Origin: Chiridota heheva
Taxonomy: Eukaryota > Echinodermata > Holothuroidea > Apodida > Chiridotidae
Length of the DNA: 64,000 nt
Direction of reading: 5' to 3'
Assembly: GCA_020152595.1 (NCBI GenBank)
Contig: JAIGNY010004481.1
Location: 81,001 to 145,000, forward strand
The notes beneath the pieces are model-generated. The model was not told the DNA's origin. It worked only from the letters and a program-made list of their open reading frames with translations, and ran no database searches. Below, in pieces: positions 1-11,330 of the stretch (position 1 is its first letter; each line of letters opens with the position of its first letter). Both the position numbers and the translations under genes were made by a program.

Positions 1-1394
1 GTACAGCATTATAGTGACCATCTAAACCTTTTTTTTGTTGTTGCAAAAACAAACTCCAGAATTGTTTAAGGATATGACAGTCTTTCCCCTGGGGCTATCA
101 CAATCAGGGTTCTAGCTATGGTAAGCAGGCCCGCCAGACTTGCAATTCCTGCCCAGCACTCGGCTCTAAGGTTCACTTTTCCTCCTGGCACTAAAAAGTT
201 CAATTCGGTTAATTAGTGTTATTAATTCATTAGGTTAATTCCATTAAATAGTGTTTAAACAGATCTTATAATCTTGCTCTATTTATGTCATCCACTGGTT
301 TACACACATAACATGAGGATACATTACCCACAATAAATTCCGATCAAAACAATTATATAGGAATTTAACGCAATTGAACATATGTGCATATTATTATAAA
401 ATCACCCATACTAGTCACCCACTGTACATAAGCATACTCACATGTACACAGTTCAGGTTCACGTTTAATCCTAGTGAAACACTGCTGGCAGCTTGCCAAG
501 TCCGTCACTTACCATACAAACAAACTTTAACGAAGTAAATATTACACCCCCAACGGCCCAAGGCGTGCTTATAGACCGGTCCAAATATAAGTAACCAATC
601 ACATTTGTTATAAGCCCCATATGCATTATAACGGACCGATCAATATTGTTGGGATTTGTGAGGGATTTGATATTGACAAAAATTGTGGTGTATTTCACAG
701 GAACATGTGCCGCTAGCTAACTTAAGATAATTGAATAATTATGATAATGTATGGCTTTTGTCAAACGATACTGGGATGAAAATAAAAGCGGTAAAGAGTT
801 TGGGCAAGATAAATAACAATGAGAATTGAGATGAATTGAGAAGAGTTTCTGATAAAAAAAAGATGTATATTTTTTGATGACAATTTGTCAAGTGGACTAA
901 ATTTGAGCATTTCTGTATTGGAGGGGGGTCTAGGAGGTCACCCTGGGCACACCACTGATTGTCACTAGGGCCCGGCACTCAAACTTGTCTAGCTAGAACC
1001 CTGATCACAATATAATTTTCAGTAAATGTTATACAGTATGAGAGATTCAACTGAAAACAAAATAGCAAAGGTTTCATTTAAAATCTAATTCCGTTAAGGA
1101 GATAATTTCCAACCATGAGAATGTTCAAAATTCCTTCTCCAGCTTGAGGTTGGTTGGGGGTATGATAAAGGTCAAATCCTCTTCATTAGAATTATCTTCC
1201 CTTTTCAAAGAGGGTTAAAAAACAATAGATTTACATCAAAAAATAGACTTATGTCCCATTCATACATCACAAGAGTAACCCAAACATGTGCATATTTGCA
1301 CAAAAGCTGTAAAATGGCCAATTTTTAACCAATTTTGATGAAATTGTTCGTTTTCTTTATGTTTTTTGGTGGATTTTAAAGAATCAGGAGTCAA
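1..1394. other. No recognisable gene; AT-rich sequence
   Basis: I see no exon, RNA gene or protein motif here. The short minus-strand frames at 471-698 and 739-978 have no recognisable domain. The phrase around 1081-1100 (AATTCCGTTAAGGAGATAAT) resembles the unit border of the fold-back repeat that follows, so the right part may be a decayed edge of that element. Confidence 0.5.
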
Positions 1395-2705
1395 GTAAGT
1401 CCATCTAATATGGAAGACGACATCAAAAGAAACAAAATGAAAACGAAAGCATTTAAAAATCTTATTCCATTAATTAGTTCAAGGGTCAGGCAAGTCTTTC
1501 TTATATAAAAAAGGACTTTAATAGAAACAACACGATAAAGAAAGCATCTAAAATCTTATTCCGTTAATTAGTTTAAGGGTCAAGTAAGTCCATCTAATAT
1601 GGAAGACGACATCAAAAGAAACAAAATGATAACGAAAGCATTTAAAAATCTTATTCCATTAATTAGTTCAAGGGTCAAGTAAGTCTCTCTTATATGAAAG
1701 AGGACTTCAAAAGAAACAAAATGGTGAAAAAAGCATTCAAAAATCTTATTCCATTAATTAGTTCAAGGGTCAAGTAAGTCTCTCTTATATGAAAGAGGAC
1801 TTCAAAAGAAACAAAATGGTGAAAAAAGCATTCAAAAATCTTATTCCATTAATTAGTTCAGTGGTCAAGTAAGTCCATCTTATATGAAACAGGACTTCAA
1901 AGAAACAAAATGATAACGAAAGCATTCAAAAAACTTATTCCGTTAAAGGATTAATTCAGGGGTCAAGCAAGTCCATCTAATATAAAAAAGGACTTCAAAG
2001 GAAACAAAACGATAAAGAAAGCATCAAAAATCTTATTCCATTAATTAGTTCAAGGGTCAAGTAAGTCCATCTTATATGAAAGAGGACTTTCAAAAGAAAC
2101 AAAATGGTGAAGAAAGCATTCAAACATCTTATTCCGTTAAGATAGATATCCAAGTTTAAAATTTGGTATTATTTGTGTAGAAACGACTGAAATCAGACTA
2201 GTTGTGTCAGAGCTTCAGATTCTTCAAAGTCTTTATGTATTCTATCATTTTTTGTCCTGCAATTTTGTAGTTTATAAACCACGAGATATGTCAAAAAAGT
2301 AGTAAAACTGAATCTAGGAAGGGTATTTTTAATATACCACCTGAAGAAAGTTTGAATAATAATAATTTAAATCGTGAAAAAATTAAATAAACTTTCTTTG
2401 AAATACATAAAGACTTTGAGGAATCTTGAGGCTGTGACATCACAACTAGTCTGATTTCAGTCATTTTACAGAAATGATACCAAACTTTAAACTGATTATC
2501 TCCTTAACGGAATAAGATTTTTGAATGCGGTCTTCACCGTTTTGTTTCTTTTGAAGTCCTCTTTCATATAAGATGGGCTTGCTTGACCACTGAACTAATC
2601 CTTTAATGAATAAGATTTTTGAATGCTCTCTTCACCATTTTGCTTCTTCTGAAGTCCTCTTTCATATAAGATGAACTTGCTTGACCACTGAACTAATCCT
2701 TTAAA
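1395..2705. repeat. Fold-back repeat with ~95-bp subrepeats
   Basis: From about 1395 to 2140 a unit of about 95 bp is repeated roughly seven times head to tail. Each unit starts near CTTATTCCATTAATTAG and carries GGTCAAGTAAGTCC and GAAACAAAATG. After a core of about 350 bp the same unit reappears in reverse complement, about twice, up to 2705. The core is itself palindromic: GACTGAAATCAGACTAG near 2187 is mirrored by CTAGTCTGATTTCAGTC near 2445. The whole can therefore fold into a long hairpin with unequal arms. Related fold-back copies lie at 62329-62748 and, more distantly, 56705-57267; a short fragment is at 24755-24790. This fits a non-autonomous fold-back DNA element; no transposase is visible. 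Confidence 0.8.
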
Positions 2706-3599
2706 TCAACTTAGCTAATGTTGCCTAGACCTCTCCATTTACACTACCTTGAAGAACTGATGGCCATCATTTTTCTGACTTGGCAACCACACAATAACCT
2801 TTGTTGTCTGGAGGGGAGGGGGGTCGAGGGTCGTTTATAGCACTATTGAAGTGGTGAGACTTAGGACAGTATATCAAAGGAGGAAATATATTCACTATTC
2901 TTGCCACTGTACAATTATTTACTTTCCATGAAGTGCCACACATTGCTGTGAAATATGTCGAAATGTAGACAACTTGTTGGAGACGGAAGTTCATATCAAA
3001 TGAACTTTGTTCGACATAAAGTAACAACCATTATAAATTACAGCACAAACATTTACTCACACACCTTCCTTCTTTCATTTCCTTCAATTGAGTGTGTATC
3101 TTTTTGTTTAATCAACAAAACTACTGTTAGAATAAACTTCAATAATTGAACAATTAACAGGGCATGATGTATAACTCTGGCAATAAATTTTCAGTCCACA
3201 TCCAAACTCACCAGAGTGTTTATAACTTACATAAAAACATCCTTTAAAAGTCCAAATGAATCCTCAGACCCACATTACACGCATGACCTGGCCTTGCAGA
3301 AACCCTATCCACAATACCTGGCCTTTCACAATAAATTTCATTGTGTGCATATAGGTGATTGGAAGTGTAATTACTGATGTGTAAAATCACTGAACTATCA
3401 GTAATGGGTTTCTTAATTGCTTCTAGCAGTCTCAAAGTCATTTCTGCCGAAATTGAGGTTCTTGCGGGTAAAAAGACTGAAAATTTGTAGTGAGGATTGG
3501 GGTAATGGGTACTGTATATGGACATGTAGAAGCAGGGGTCAAATTTTAGACTTTTACCACTGTTCCACGGAACACTGCTTTCTTGAAAAACACTGTTCC
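2706..3599. other. No recognisable gene
   Basis: The longest frame overlapping this interval (minus strand, 3244-3747) shows no known domain, and its upstream part enters a tandemly duplicated repeat. I find no convincing exon. Confidence 0.4.
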
Positions 3600-4330
3600 T
3601 AATCAATTTCACTGTTCCAACATTTTTGTCAATAAAAAAGCAAATTCCTTGCTTTAAATTTGACACAATATGCACTTTTTTGTCTTTATATATCCGTAAG
3701 AGAAAAGAAGAAATAATTAAGTCATAAGACTGCTGCACACGTGTCAAAATTGTAAACCAAGAAATTATCTTAAAGATGATGAATATGTAGTACTAGTTAT
3801 TACGTCTTTAAACAGCGTGAAGGGAGAAAGGAAGGGGAGGGGGGCCAAAATTATAAACCAAGTAAGGCTGTAACACATGTCTGTAACGGAAATCATGATA
3901 GTTGCGTTATTTAACACATGCAAACACAGTATCAGGGATGTGAGTAAGAAATTCCAACATTTTCGTCAATAAAAAACAAATTCCTTGCTTTAAATTTGAC
4001 ACAATATGCACTTTTTGTCTTTATATATCCGTAAGAGAAAAGAAGAAATAATTAAGTCATAAGAGTCAAAATTGTAAACCAAGAAATTATCTTAAAGATG
4101 ATGAATATGTAGTACTAGTTAAGTAAACAGCGTGAAGGGAGAAAGGAAGGGAGGGGGGGGCAAAATTATAAACCAAGTAAGGCTGTAACACGTAATACGT
4201 AATGGAAATCATGATAGTTGCGTTATTTAACACATGCAAACACAGTATCAGGGATGTGAGTGAGACATAAGAAATTCTTTTGAAGATTATAAATATGTAG
4301 CACAAATTATTACGTCTTCAGTAAACAGCA
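3600..4330. repeat. Tandem duplication of ~340 bp
   Basis: The segment 3618-3950 is repeated at about 3956-4330 in the same orientation with high identity. Shared landmarks are CAAATTCCTTGCTTTAAATT (near 3640 and 3980), GATGATGAATATGTAGTACT, a G-rich run, and CAAACACAGTATCAGGGATG. The second copy has small deletions and ends in a further partial repeat of the AATATGTAG / TTACGTCTT part. It is a recent local duplication with no coding signal. Confidence 0.85.
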
Positions 4331-4926
4331 GGAAGGGGGAGGGGGCTTGTCAATTTGATCACACCACGTGCTGGAAAATATATTTTTCCAACAAAAAAAC
4401 TTACACAGCATTAGGGAGAAAAATGAATTCATGGGGATGTTTAAACATAAAAATATGCTTTTAACAAAAGTTATCAGATGTTTTGTATCAATTATAATGT
4501 GTTTTCAGTGGGTAATTAATTCTAACCACTTCCGACCGAATATGGAAGTTATACACGGTCGATTTAATGACACCACTCAGTAGAAACTTATATAATTTTG
4601 TCATAAAAACAAAAATAATGAGGTCACACACAAAGTTCATCTTAATAAGGTCTTGAATCCCATTACATTAATTACTCGGAATTATCGTGCACGCATATCC
4701 ATTGTTTCTAGCTATTTATTCTACATATGGAGCATTTTTCAAGCAAGCATTAATATTCCCTGACAGATATATCCCCTTTTAGTGAATAAATCCCCAATTA
4801 AGCTTAACCCAGGGTCCTGGGAGCTGTTATTTTGACAGCTTAGTGGTAAGACCTAAGAAGGAAACTGCCCAAGAAAACTCTTCTCCAGGTAGTACGTACT
4901 GAAATGCTTTTCTACTGACATACTTT

Positions 4927-5660
4927 TAGCACTGCGAATGTTTAGGGATTTTAGTTAACATGTACATGTCAAAAAACGAGCGTGTATCGTTTACATGTGC
5001 ATAGTACCGTGATTTTCGGAAGTACACCCAAAAAAGTTTTAAAATGGTGCAACTTGTATGGCAAAAGTATTGACCCTATTGCCTAAATAGACACTGGATT
5101 TTTGCTTTCCAAATCATGAAAAGTGCATTTCTACAGTATAAATCATCATTTTTAGGGAAAATGTGAATGGACATTTGGCTAAGAAAGAACAGAAAAGTTC
5201 CCCTCAATGTCATTTAATCCTAACAGTGCATAACTTTTTTGCCGTACTCGCTAGAACTTTCAGTAAAAATATTGGATACTGTGCTACCTCGATGCCTCGC
5301 TGTAATCAATTTCCAAACTACGCCACCACCCCGGAAATACAGTTTATCAGTCATATTAAAATGGCTGCGATCTTTGCCTATCATGCAGTATTTTAGCTCT
5401 GCTGAAACCCTTTTTGTTCGTTTATTTTGCAATATTTGTTTTCTTTCATGCAAAATTTATTTGACTCACCAGGTAATGTTTACATGTAAATGTACCAAGC
5501 GCCATGATTAAAGAATTTTCACTGTGTATTTTGTGGTCAATTTTACAGCTTGTATAACAGGTCTTGACAGAGTGGGATAAAATCCTAGCATTATGTTATT
5601 GTTAGTTTAAGCAGCCCGATTTATGATCGATTGCAGCAGTAAAATTGCAGGAAAAGAAAG
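4927..5660 (+). mobile_element. hAT-like non-autonomous element, copy A, 3' truncated
   Basis: This begins with a degenerate form of the terminus seen in the copies at 7462 and 16987 (GCGAATGTTTAGGGATTTTAG). It continues through the same interior, including AAATAGACACTGG, TACAGTATAAATCATCATTTTT, AACTACGCCACCACC and a closing GTTAGTTT stretch. Homology fades after about 5660, so the right terminus seems lost. The small frames at 5163-5396 and 5239-5511 lie in the repeat and look like chance frames. Confidence 0.7.
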
Positions 5661-6129
5661 GTTTTACATACTTTGAAAATGATTTGTTAGGAGGGATTTT
5701 ACTCTTAGAGCACGTTCTATGAGCAGAAAACAATATAATGCAGGATGTTGATGTTATATTGTTTGAGAAAAAAAGAAAAAAACCCAGTTTTATGAAACAG
5801 TGGTATTTGAAAATTCACTGTTCCTGTTTAAAAAGCAATGTTCTTGGAAAAGCAGAACAGCGGGATTTTCAACCCCTGGTAAAATTGCTTTAAAATTTAC
5901 TTATAATGGAACCAATAAAAAATTGGTTAAAAATGAACCATTTTAGGGTGCTTCTAAATTTTTGGTATTAATATTCAAATTTGTATGCAAATTTGTGATA
6001 TACTGTAATGCAAATATTTTCTTACGTAAATCCTTTATTTCTTTATGTCTATCAAAACTATTTAAAGTGGTGCAGCAAATTCAGATTTGAGGCTTAGCTC
6101 CCCCTCTCCCCTCCCTCATCATATCCTTA
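5661..6129. other. No recognisable gene
   Basis: AT-rich, apparently non-coding sequence. Near 5800 and 5850 there are phrases (ACTGTTCC, GAACAG) that echo the 3570-3620 region, suggesting shared repeat remnants. Confidence 0.35.
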
Positions 6130-6235
6130 CAGGAATAAACTTTTAGTTTTGAGGATAATATCTTTTAGTTTGAGGATGAAATCTTTTAGTTTGAGGATGA
6201 AATCTTTTAGTTTTGAGGATAGAATCTACTTTTAG
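6130..6235. repeat. Short ~23-bp tandem repeat
   Basis: About four imperfect copies of a unit containing TTTTAGTTTGAGGATGAAATC follow one another. The array is too short and degenerate to code for anything. Confidence 0.75.
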
Positions 6236-6439
6236 GCATCAATTAAGGGTTTTCCCACATAAATTTAAGGATGCAGCATTCCTTTTGAGGAATTTAGTTG
6301 CAATGTTTAAGGATTTAAAATCTCATTGATTGAAATTGCTCGACCATCAAAAGTCATGAAAATTAACTTATATTATTGTGCAATGTCCATAGTGGCCTGT
6401 ACATACAGGGAGAGTACAATACTTTATGTCCGGAGTTAA

Positions 6440-6730
6440 GAATTTCCTGCCAGTGGAACATAATTTTAAGTAATATTTATTGAAATAATGATGACTTAAT
6501 CAACTCTTAACATTATTGATTGCCTGCAACTTTGATATTATTACAAATTACAAACTTTTTGTGTCTGTATAGTGAGGAAAGGTGCATGTTTGGTAGTCAT
6601 ATTAACTTCGTTATTAGTTCATAAATAGAACAATATCGGTAGAATATCGTCCATATCGATATGGGTTAATATCGAATAATATCAAAATATCACCCAAGCT
6701 TATTTAGCATAATTTAACAATTTATAAAAA
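6440..6730 (+). repeat. Dispersed repeat related to 19340-19620
   Basis: The order of motifs GATTGCCTGCAACTTTGATAT, ACTTTTTGTG, TTTGGTAGTCAT, a set of ATATCGATAT words and finally CACCCAAGCTTA is also seen at 19340-19620. There it forms the right part of an element with inverted ends. This is therefore probably a truncated copy of that element. Confidence 0.6.
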
Positions 6731-6799
6731 TTTGATCAGTAAGAACTAAAAGTGCTACAAGTACTTTCAAAATTCATAAACTGATCTCAACTTTGTTTA

Positions 6800-6905
6800 A
6801 CCAGGAATCTGTTACTCCCAAATAACAGATCCCTGGATCAACATAACAACCCTAATTGATATTACCAGGGATTTGTTATTCCCAAATAACAAATCCTTGA
6901 TACTG
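6800..6905. repeat. Two adjacent related palindromes
   Basis: Two short hairpins follow each other. The first pairs GGAATCTGTTA with TAACAGATCC around CTCCCAAA. The second pairs GGGATTTGTTATT with AATAACAAATCC around CCCA. They differ by a few changes and look like tandem copies of one palindromic unit. Confidence 0.65.
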
Positions 6906-6989
6906 TACAACATGCAGTTACAGTGCCTTCCTACTTTTATTTCCTTCTACATGTACATCTTTCTGTACATTGTTTAAAGGGACACTAGA

Positions 6990-7260
6990 CCAAAACAGAA
7001 GGGCACAATTTTCCAGAGACCCACAAAAATTCAGCAAAGTATTTGTACCCTTGTTGAGAGCTACAAACTTCTCTAACACCAGTGCCCCACAGTAGCTTTG
7101 TTGTTTCCTCCCCCTCCTCCTTTGGCACGTCCTGCCCCTCATCAGAAAAAAATGTTGATTTTATGTCGTTTTTTAATTGAAAGAATTCTTTAACAACCCA
7201 ATAATCTTGATTAACCTCATAAATGAACCAGAACCAAAAGGTTTTGCAGTTCCGATGTTT
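6990..7260 (+). repeat. Partial copy of GC-rich dispersed repeat
   Basis: The stretch TAGCTTTGTTGTTTC ... CTGCCCCTCATCA ... AATCTTGATTAACCTCATAAATGAA parallels 12786-12990 on the same strand and 20820-20950 in reverse complement. The ORFs called here on the minus strand lie in this repeat and are not considered genes. Downstream, CAGAACCAAAAGGTTTTG is the start of the X repeat also seen at 16685. Confidence 0.6.
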
Positions 7261-7461
7261 TTTTTTCAGAGGCTCATTGATTTGCAAAATTTGTATTAAC
7301 TGTCATGTCATTGCATAGGCTTATCATGAAATATTTGTTCCATGATATTTATTCATAAGCCACACCATGCAGATCAATAAAAATGTTGACAGCATTAGCA
7401 TTGCAAAATAACTAACAACATTATCATAGCAAGTATGATGCAAAAACGGTTGCAGGTGTAT
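7219..7461. repeat. X repeat, 5' part interrupted by copy B
   Basis: CAGAACCAAAAGGTTTTG, the T-run, and TTGTATTAACTGTCATGTCATTGCA match the beginning of the X repeat at 16685-16780. The match continues after the hAT-like copy B, at about 8500, so copy B appears inserted in X, as the copy at 16987 is. Confidence 0.5.
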
Positions 7462-8473
7462 TAGAGCTCTGAACGTTTAGGGATATTAGTAAACCTATAC
7501 TTGCCCAAAAATGCGAGCGTGTATTGTTTACACGCGATTAGTACTGTAATTTTCTGAAGTACACCAAAATTGCTCCAATTTACAACGCCAAGTAAAAAAA
7601 AATGTTCAACCAGTATGACAAGTATTGACCCCATTGTCTAAATAGACACTGGAGTTTTGCTTTCCAAATTGTGAAAAGTCTATTTCTACAGTATAAATCA
7701 TCATTTTTATGACAAATGTACGTGGAAATTCAGTTTAGAAAGAACAAAACTTTACTTCAATGTCATTTAATCTCAACATTGCGTAACTTTTTTGTCGTAC
7801 TCGCTAGGGCTTTCACTGTGAAAATCTTGCATACTATAATACCTTGCCGTAAAAGTTTTCAAACTACGCCACCACCTCGGAAGTATTGCTTATATCAGTC
7901 CTCTGGGGAAAATGGCCGCCATGTTTGCAAAGCTTACATAATTTCACCTTTTCTTGATTGTTTATTTTGCAATATTTCTTAATTTTTGCGAAATTTATTT
8001 TGACTCAGGCAATATTTATATGTAAATGTACTGATTGTCACGATTAAAATATTTTGACCGTGTGTTTTGGGCTTGATTTAACAGCTTGTAAAATGGGCCT
8101 TGATTGAGTGGGATTAAAGCCTTCTGTTATTGGCCTATTGTTAGTTTCACAAGTTCACTATTTACTGTCGCAAATTTGCAGTGCATTTCACAAGTTACTC
8201 AGATTTTAATGAAATCAAAGTGCAAAATATGATTACTGCACATGTGATTCTCGCATTTAAAAAGGATTATGCTAATCGGGTTTACAGTTTGTAAAAGTCA
8301 AAGATTGGAATTTTGTCAGCTAAATTGAATTGAATCATGAATGACATTGATTTTCAAGGGCAAGACTTGACTATGAAAAACGATTACTCACAATATAATA
8401 ATTAGTACTGTACACGTTTATTTAGTGCATTTGTGAACTTTTAGCATGTACACGCTCAATGGTCACAGCTCTT
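7462..8473 (+). mobile_element. hAT-like non-autonomous element, copy B
   Basis: This element of about 1 kb starts with TAGAGCTCTGAACGTTTAGG and ends with GGTCACAGCTCTT, so its ends are imperfect inverted repeats. The interior is collinear with the copy at 16987-18076, including AAATAGACACTGG, TACAGTATAAATCATCATTTTT, AACTACGCCACCACC, AATGGCCGCCA and a terminal ACACGCT. No transposase is encoded. No convincing target duplication is seen at this copy. Confidence 0.75.
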
Positions 8474-9330
8474 TCATTTATTTCATTTCAAGAATTTGTC
8501 AGTAAGCCCACCTACTCATTGATATTCATGACATCACTACCACAACATTAGAACATATGTACAGACCCATGACCCCTAATATAGCATAAATCTGATATAT
8601 CATTCATGAGATGCAGTATGGTGTTTACATCATTTAGGACTTTCACATTAAGCCATGTACAATATGCATATCAATGACATCTGCTGATAACATAAGTATG
8701 TACACATTAACCAATAAAATTATCATGCCCAATATGACATGAAATGGGACATACAGTTGCTTATTTATCACTTTTTCAAAATTTTCACTTTTGATTAATA
8801 TGTACAATATCACCACCAAAAACAATTGGGCACAACAACAGACCATGCGCTATATGTGTACCAAATATGACATGAATCCAGTTTACCGTTCTTGAGATAC
8901 CGTGTTTACAAGTTCTTTTCAGCAAAATCATATTAAGCTCCGCCTACTACATATATTAATGAAATTTAACATTTTTACACAATGAACATGTACACACTAG
9001 CTAACATCATATTTATACCGAATATGAAATAAAACAGACTTGCGATTGTTAAAATATGAGCATTTTCAGATTTTTACATTAAGCCCCGCCTACTCATTAA
9101 TATGCATGAGTCACCACCAAAAACAATAGGCCACATCTACGGACCATGGGTTAACTGTGTACCAAATATGACATTAATCCAGAGTACCGTTCTTGAGATA
9201 TAGCAATTACGAGCTAGCAATCACAAACACACACACATACATACTGTAGATACATACATACACACACGCCATCATGACCCTATCGCATCGGAACCAAAAA
9301 CTGGCGACCACATTCCCTCATTTCCAAAAA
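8474..9330. repeat. X repeat: diverged units in tandem
   Basis: A unit of about 280-300 bp recurs with divergence. Its landmarks are AAGCCCCGCCTACTCATTAA, CACCACCAAAAACAAT, ACAGACCATG, GTGTACCAAATATGACAT and TACCGTTCTTGAGATA. The region ends in a CA/TACA microsatellite at about 9225-9270. The same landmarks flank the hAT-like element at 16987-18076. I do not recognise the family; no coding capacity is apparent. Confidence 0.75.
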
Positions 9331-9559
9331 TTTGATCACCAAAATACTCGGCAGTAAAAAAAAGAAACTGTTTTAAATTCTCATTTTGAATGAAGGCCCC
9401 CTCCTTTCTCTATTGATTTCCTGCATGGATAATTTAACTTCATACTTTCATAACAACTCGTTTTAAGTTTTTAAAAAACACAAAACAATCGACAAAGCAA
9501 AACATATCATTCTTTATCTGCAAAATGACAATTATTTTTTACAAGGTACAGTAAGTGGA

Positions 9560-9900
9560 TATACTTTGAAAATGGATAAAACAGCTTCTAATTTCAAAAT
9601 GGATTTCTATTTTCAAAATGGACTGGATAAAGCCTTCACATTTACGATTATACTCTTTTTGGGTGCTTAATAAACTCTGTACTAGAATAGCAAACAAATA
9701 AAGCCTTCACATTTACGATTATACTTTTTTTTGGTACTTAATAAACTCTGTACCAGAATAGCAAACAAAAATTTGATTTCCTATGCTGGTACAGAGTTTA
9801 TTAAGCAGTCAAAAAGAGTATAATCGTAAATGTGAAGGCTTTGTTCCAGTCCATTGAAAATAAAAGCTGCTATAAGAAAACTATCCAGGAATACGTTTTT
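9560..9900. repeat. Inverted repeat with one duplicated arm
   Basis: AAAGCCTTCACATTTACGAT followed by TAATAAACTCTGTAC occurs twice in direct order (about 9630 and 9700), then once in reverse complement (about 9785-9845). The outer parts also pair: CAAAATGGACTGG on the left with CCAGTCCATTGAAAAT on the right. The result is a hairpin of about 100 bp per arm with one arm duplicated. Confidence 0.8.
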
Positions 9901-11150
9901 AATTAAGTTGAACTGGTTTATCTTTATTCCTACAAAATAGCTACAAAATACGGACATTATTTCCACTTTATTCTTACAAGTTTCTTTGACTCTTCCTTAA
10001 CTCTATATCGTATGCTATACAATCCTTGATATCGCACATATTGTATCGGCGCCATGAGGCTTGTCAGCTTGTGGGGAGAAAGTTTTGGTTTAAAAATCAA
10101 GATTAGTCTGCCAGTAATTTTGGAGCAGAAAATAATAAAGTTATTTCATGCTATTAAAATATTTTTGTTACTCAAAGAAACTTATTTTGGTCACTAGGTG
10201 AGACATAGTGTTATTTCTCCATCCAATAAAATCATCATTTTTTTAATTTTTTGGTCGCCAAGATTTAAGTTTTCATTGCCATGGCGACAGGAATTGCCAA
10301 GGGTTGTTTCCATCATTCAAATTTCACAACTTACTAAACAGTGTCAAAATTTCCTACACCTATATTAAAAACAAAGAAATTACCATTTCAGAAATAGAGA
10401 GAAAACCCTTTTAAAACAATGTCCAGTATATACAAAGACCCAGAAATATTGCTAACTTCTCTCTAGCTTCCAACTGCCAATTCTTGAAAAGGCACAACCA
10501 TTTACAATCTCCCCAAAACAGAAAACACCTACCCATGCAAAAACGCACCTGCTTTATTTCATCACATATGAAACCCAAAATACAGCTTTTATCGGAAAAT
10601 CAGTATCGATGATATAAGACAAGATATTGTTTACATGCCTGTAAAATCCTTACATACTCCGATGACTGACATTAACCAAGGGAATGTAGACATCTCATTG
10701 GTTAAGGAGGAACAATTTCTTGCCTGATTTCTCAACTCAACGCATACTGCACTGTCATGTAATTGATAATTCAACCTGGCACCTTTGTGTAAAATATTTC
10801 AATGGGAATTCTACTGCACACCTCTGATATTGTATTACGGTGCATGTTTGAATAAATTTCAACTTTGCTTAACAGGAATCAAGCTCTGCAGTTCCTTGTC
10901 TTGTGTGCTATTTTTCTATAGGCAACTTAAAGCTATATGTTAAAAGGCACAGAAGAAGCTTCAAGTAACTAGAAGTGCATTCAATTCCAAACAGACTGAA
11001 AATAGGAATAAATATTCTAGCATTATTTCAACATTATTTTCAACAAGTTAGGTCCTCAAATAAACCCTGATAATAATACAACATTCTGCTTCAGTAATTT
11101 AGAGGATTTCTTAACATGTTTACTCATGGGGGTAGGTTTTGCTTCAGTAG
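9901..11150. other. No recognisable gene
   Basis: AT-rich sequence with no protein motif or RNA gene that I can recognise. Confidence 0.4.
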
Positions 11151-11154
11151 CTAA

Positions 11155-11330
11155 CAGGATTTCTTAGTGTATTTACTCATTGGGGTGGGAAGGGGTAAGG
11201 TACAGGTGGGGGTAGAGTGGGGGTGGAGGGGTGGGTGGGGAGGGACATACAACAACTGGAATTTGGGTGGGGGATAGGGGTGGGAGTGGGTGGGTGGGGA
11301 GGGACATACAACAACTGGAATTTAAAACGT
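11155..11330. repeat. G-rich tandem duplication
   Basis: A block ending in GGGTGGGGAGGGACATACAA and CAACTGGAATTT is present twice (about 11235-11262 and 11295-11322), separated by GGGTGGGGG-type runs. Four or more closely spaced G-runs of at least three Gs could form a G-quadruplex on the plus strand. No coding signal. Confidence 0.75.

Noticed and set aside
3244-3747. Minus-strand frame of 167 codons
   Set aside because: No domain or homologous motif recognised; its upstream third lies in a tandemly duplicated repeat.
4760-4800. AGATATATCCCC...AAATCCCCAA similarity to the flank of the PTP4A exon (21950-21980)
   Set aside because: Only about 30 bp match; no coding homology extends around it.
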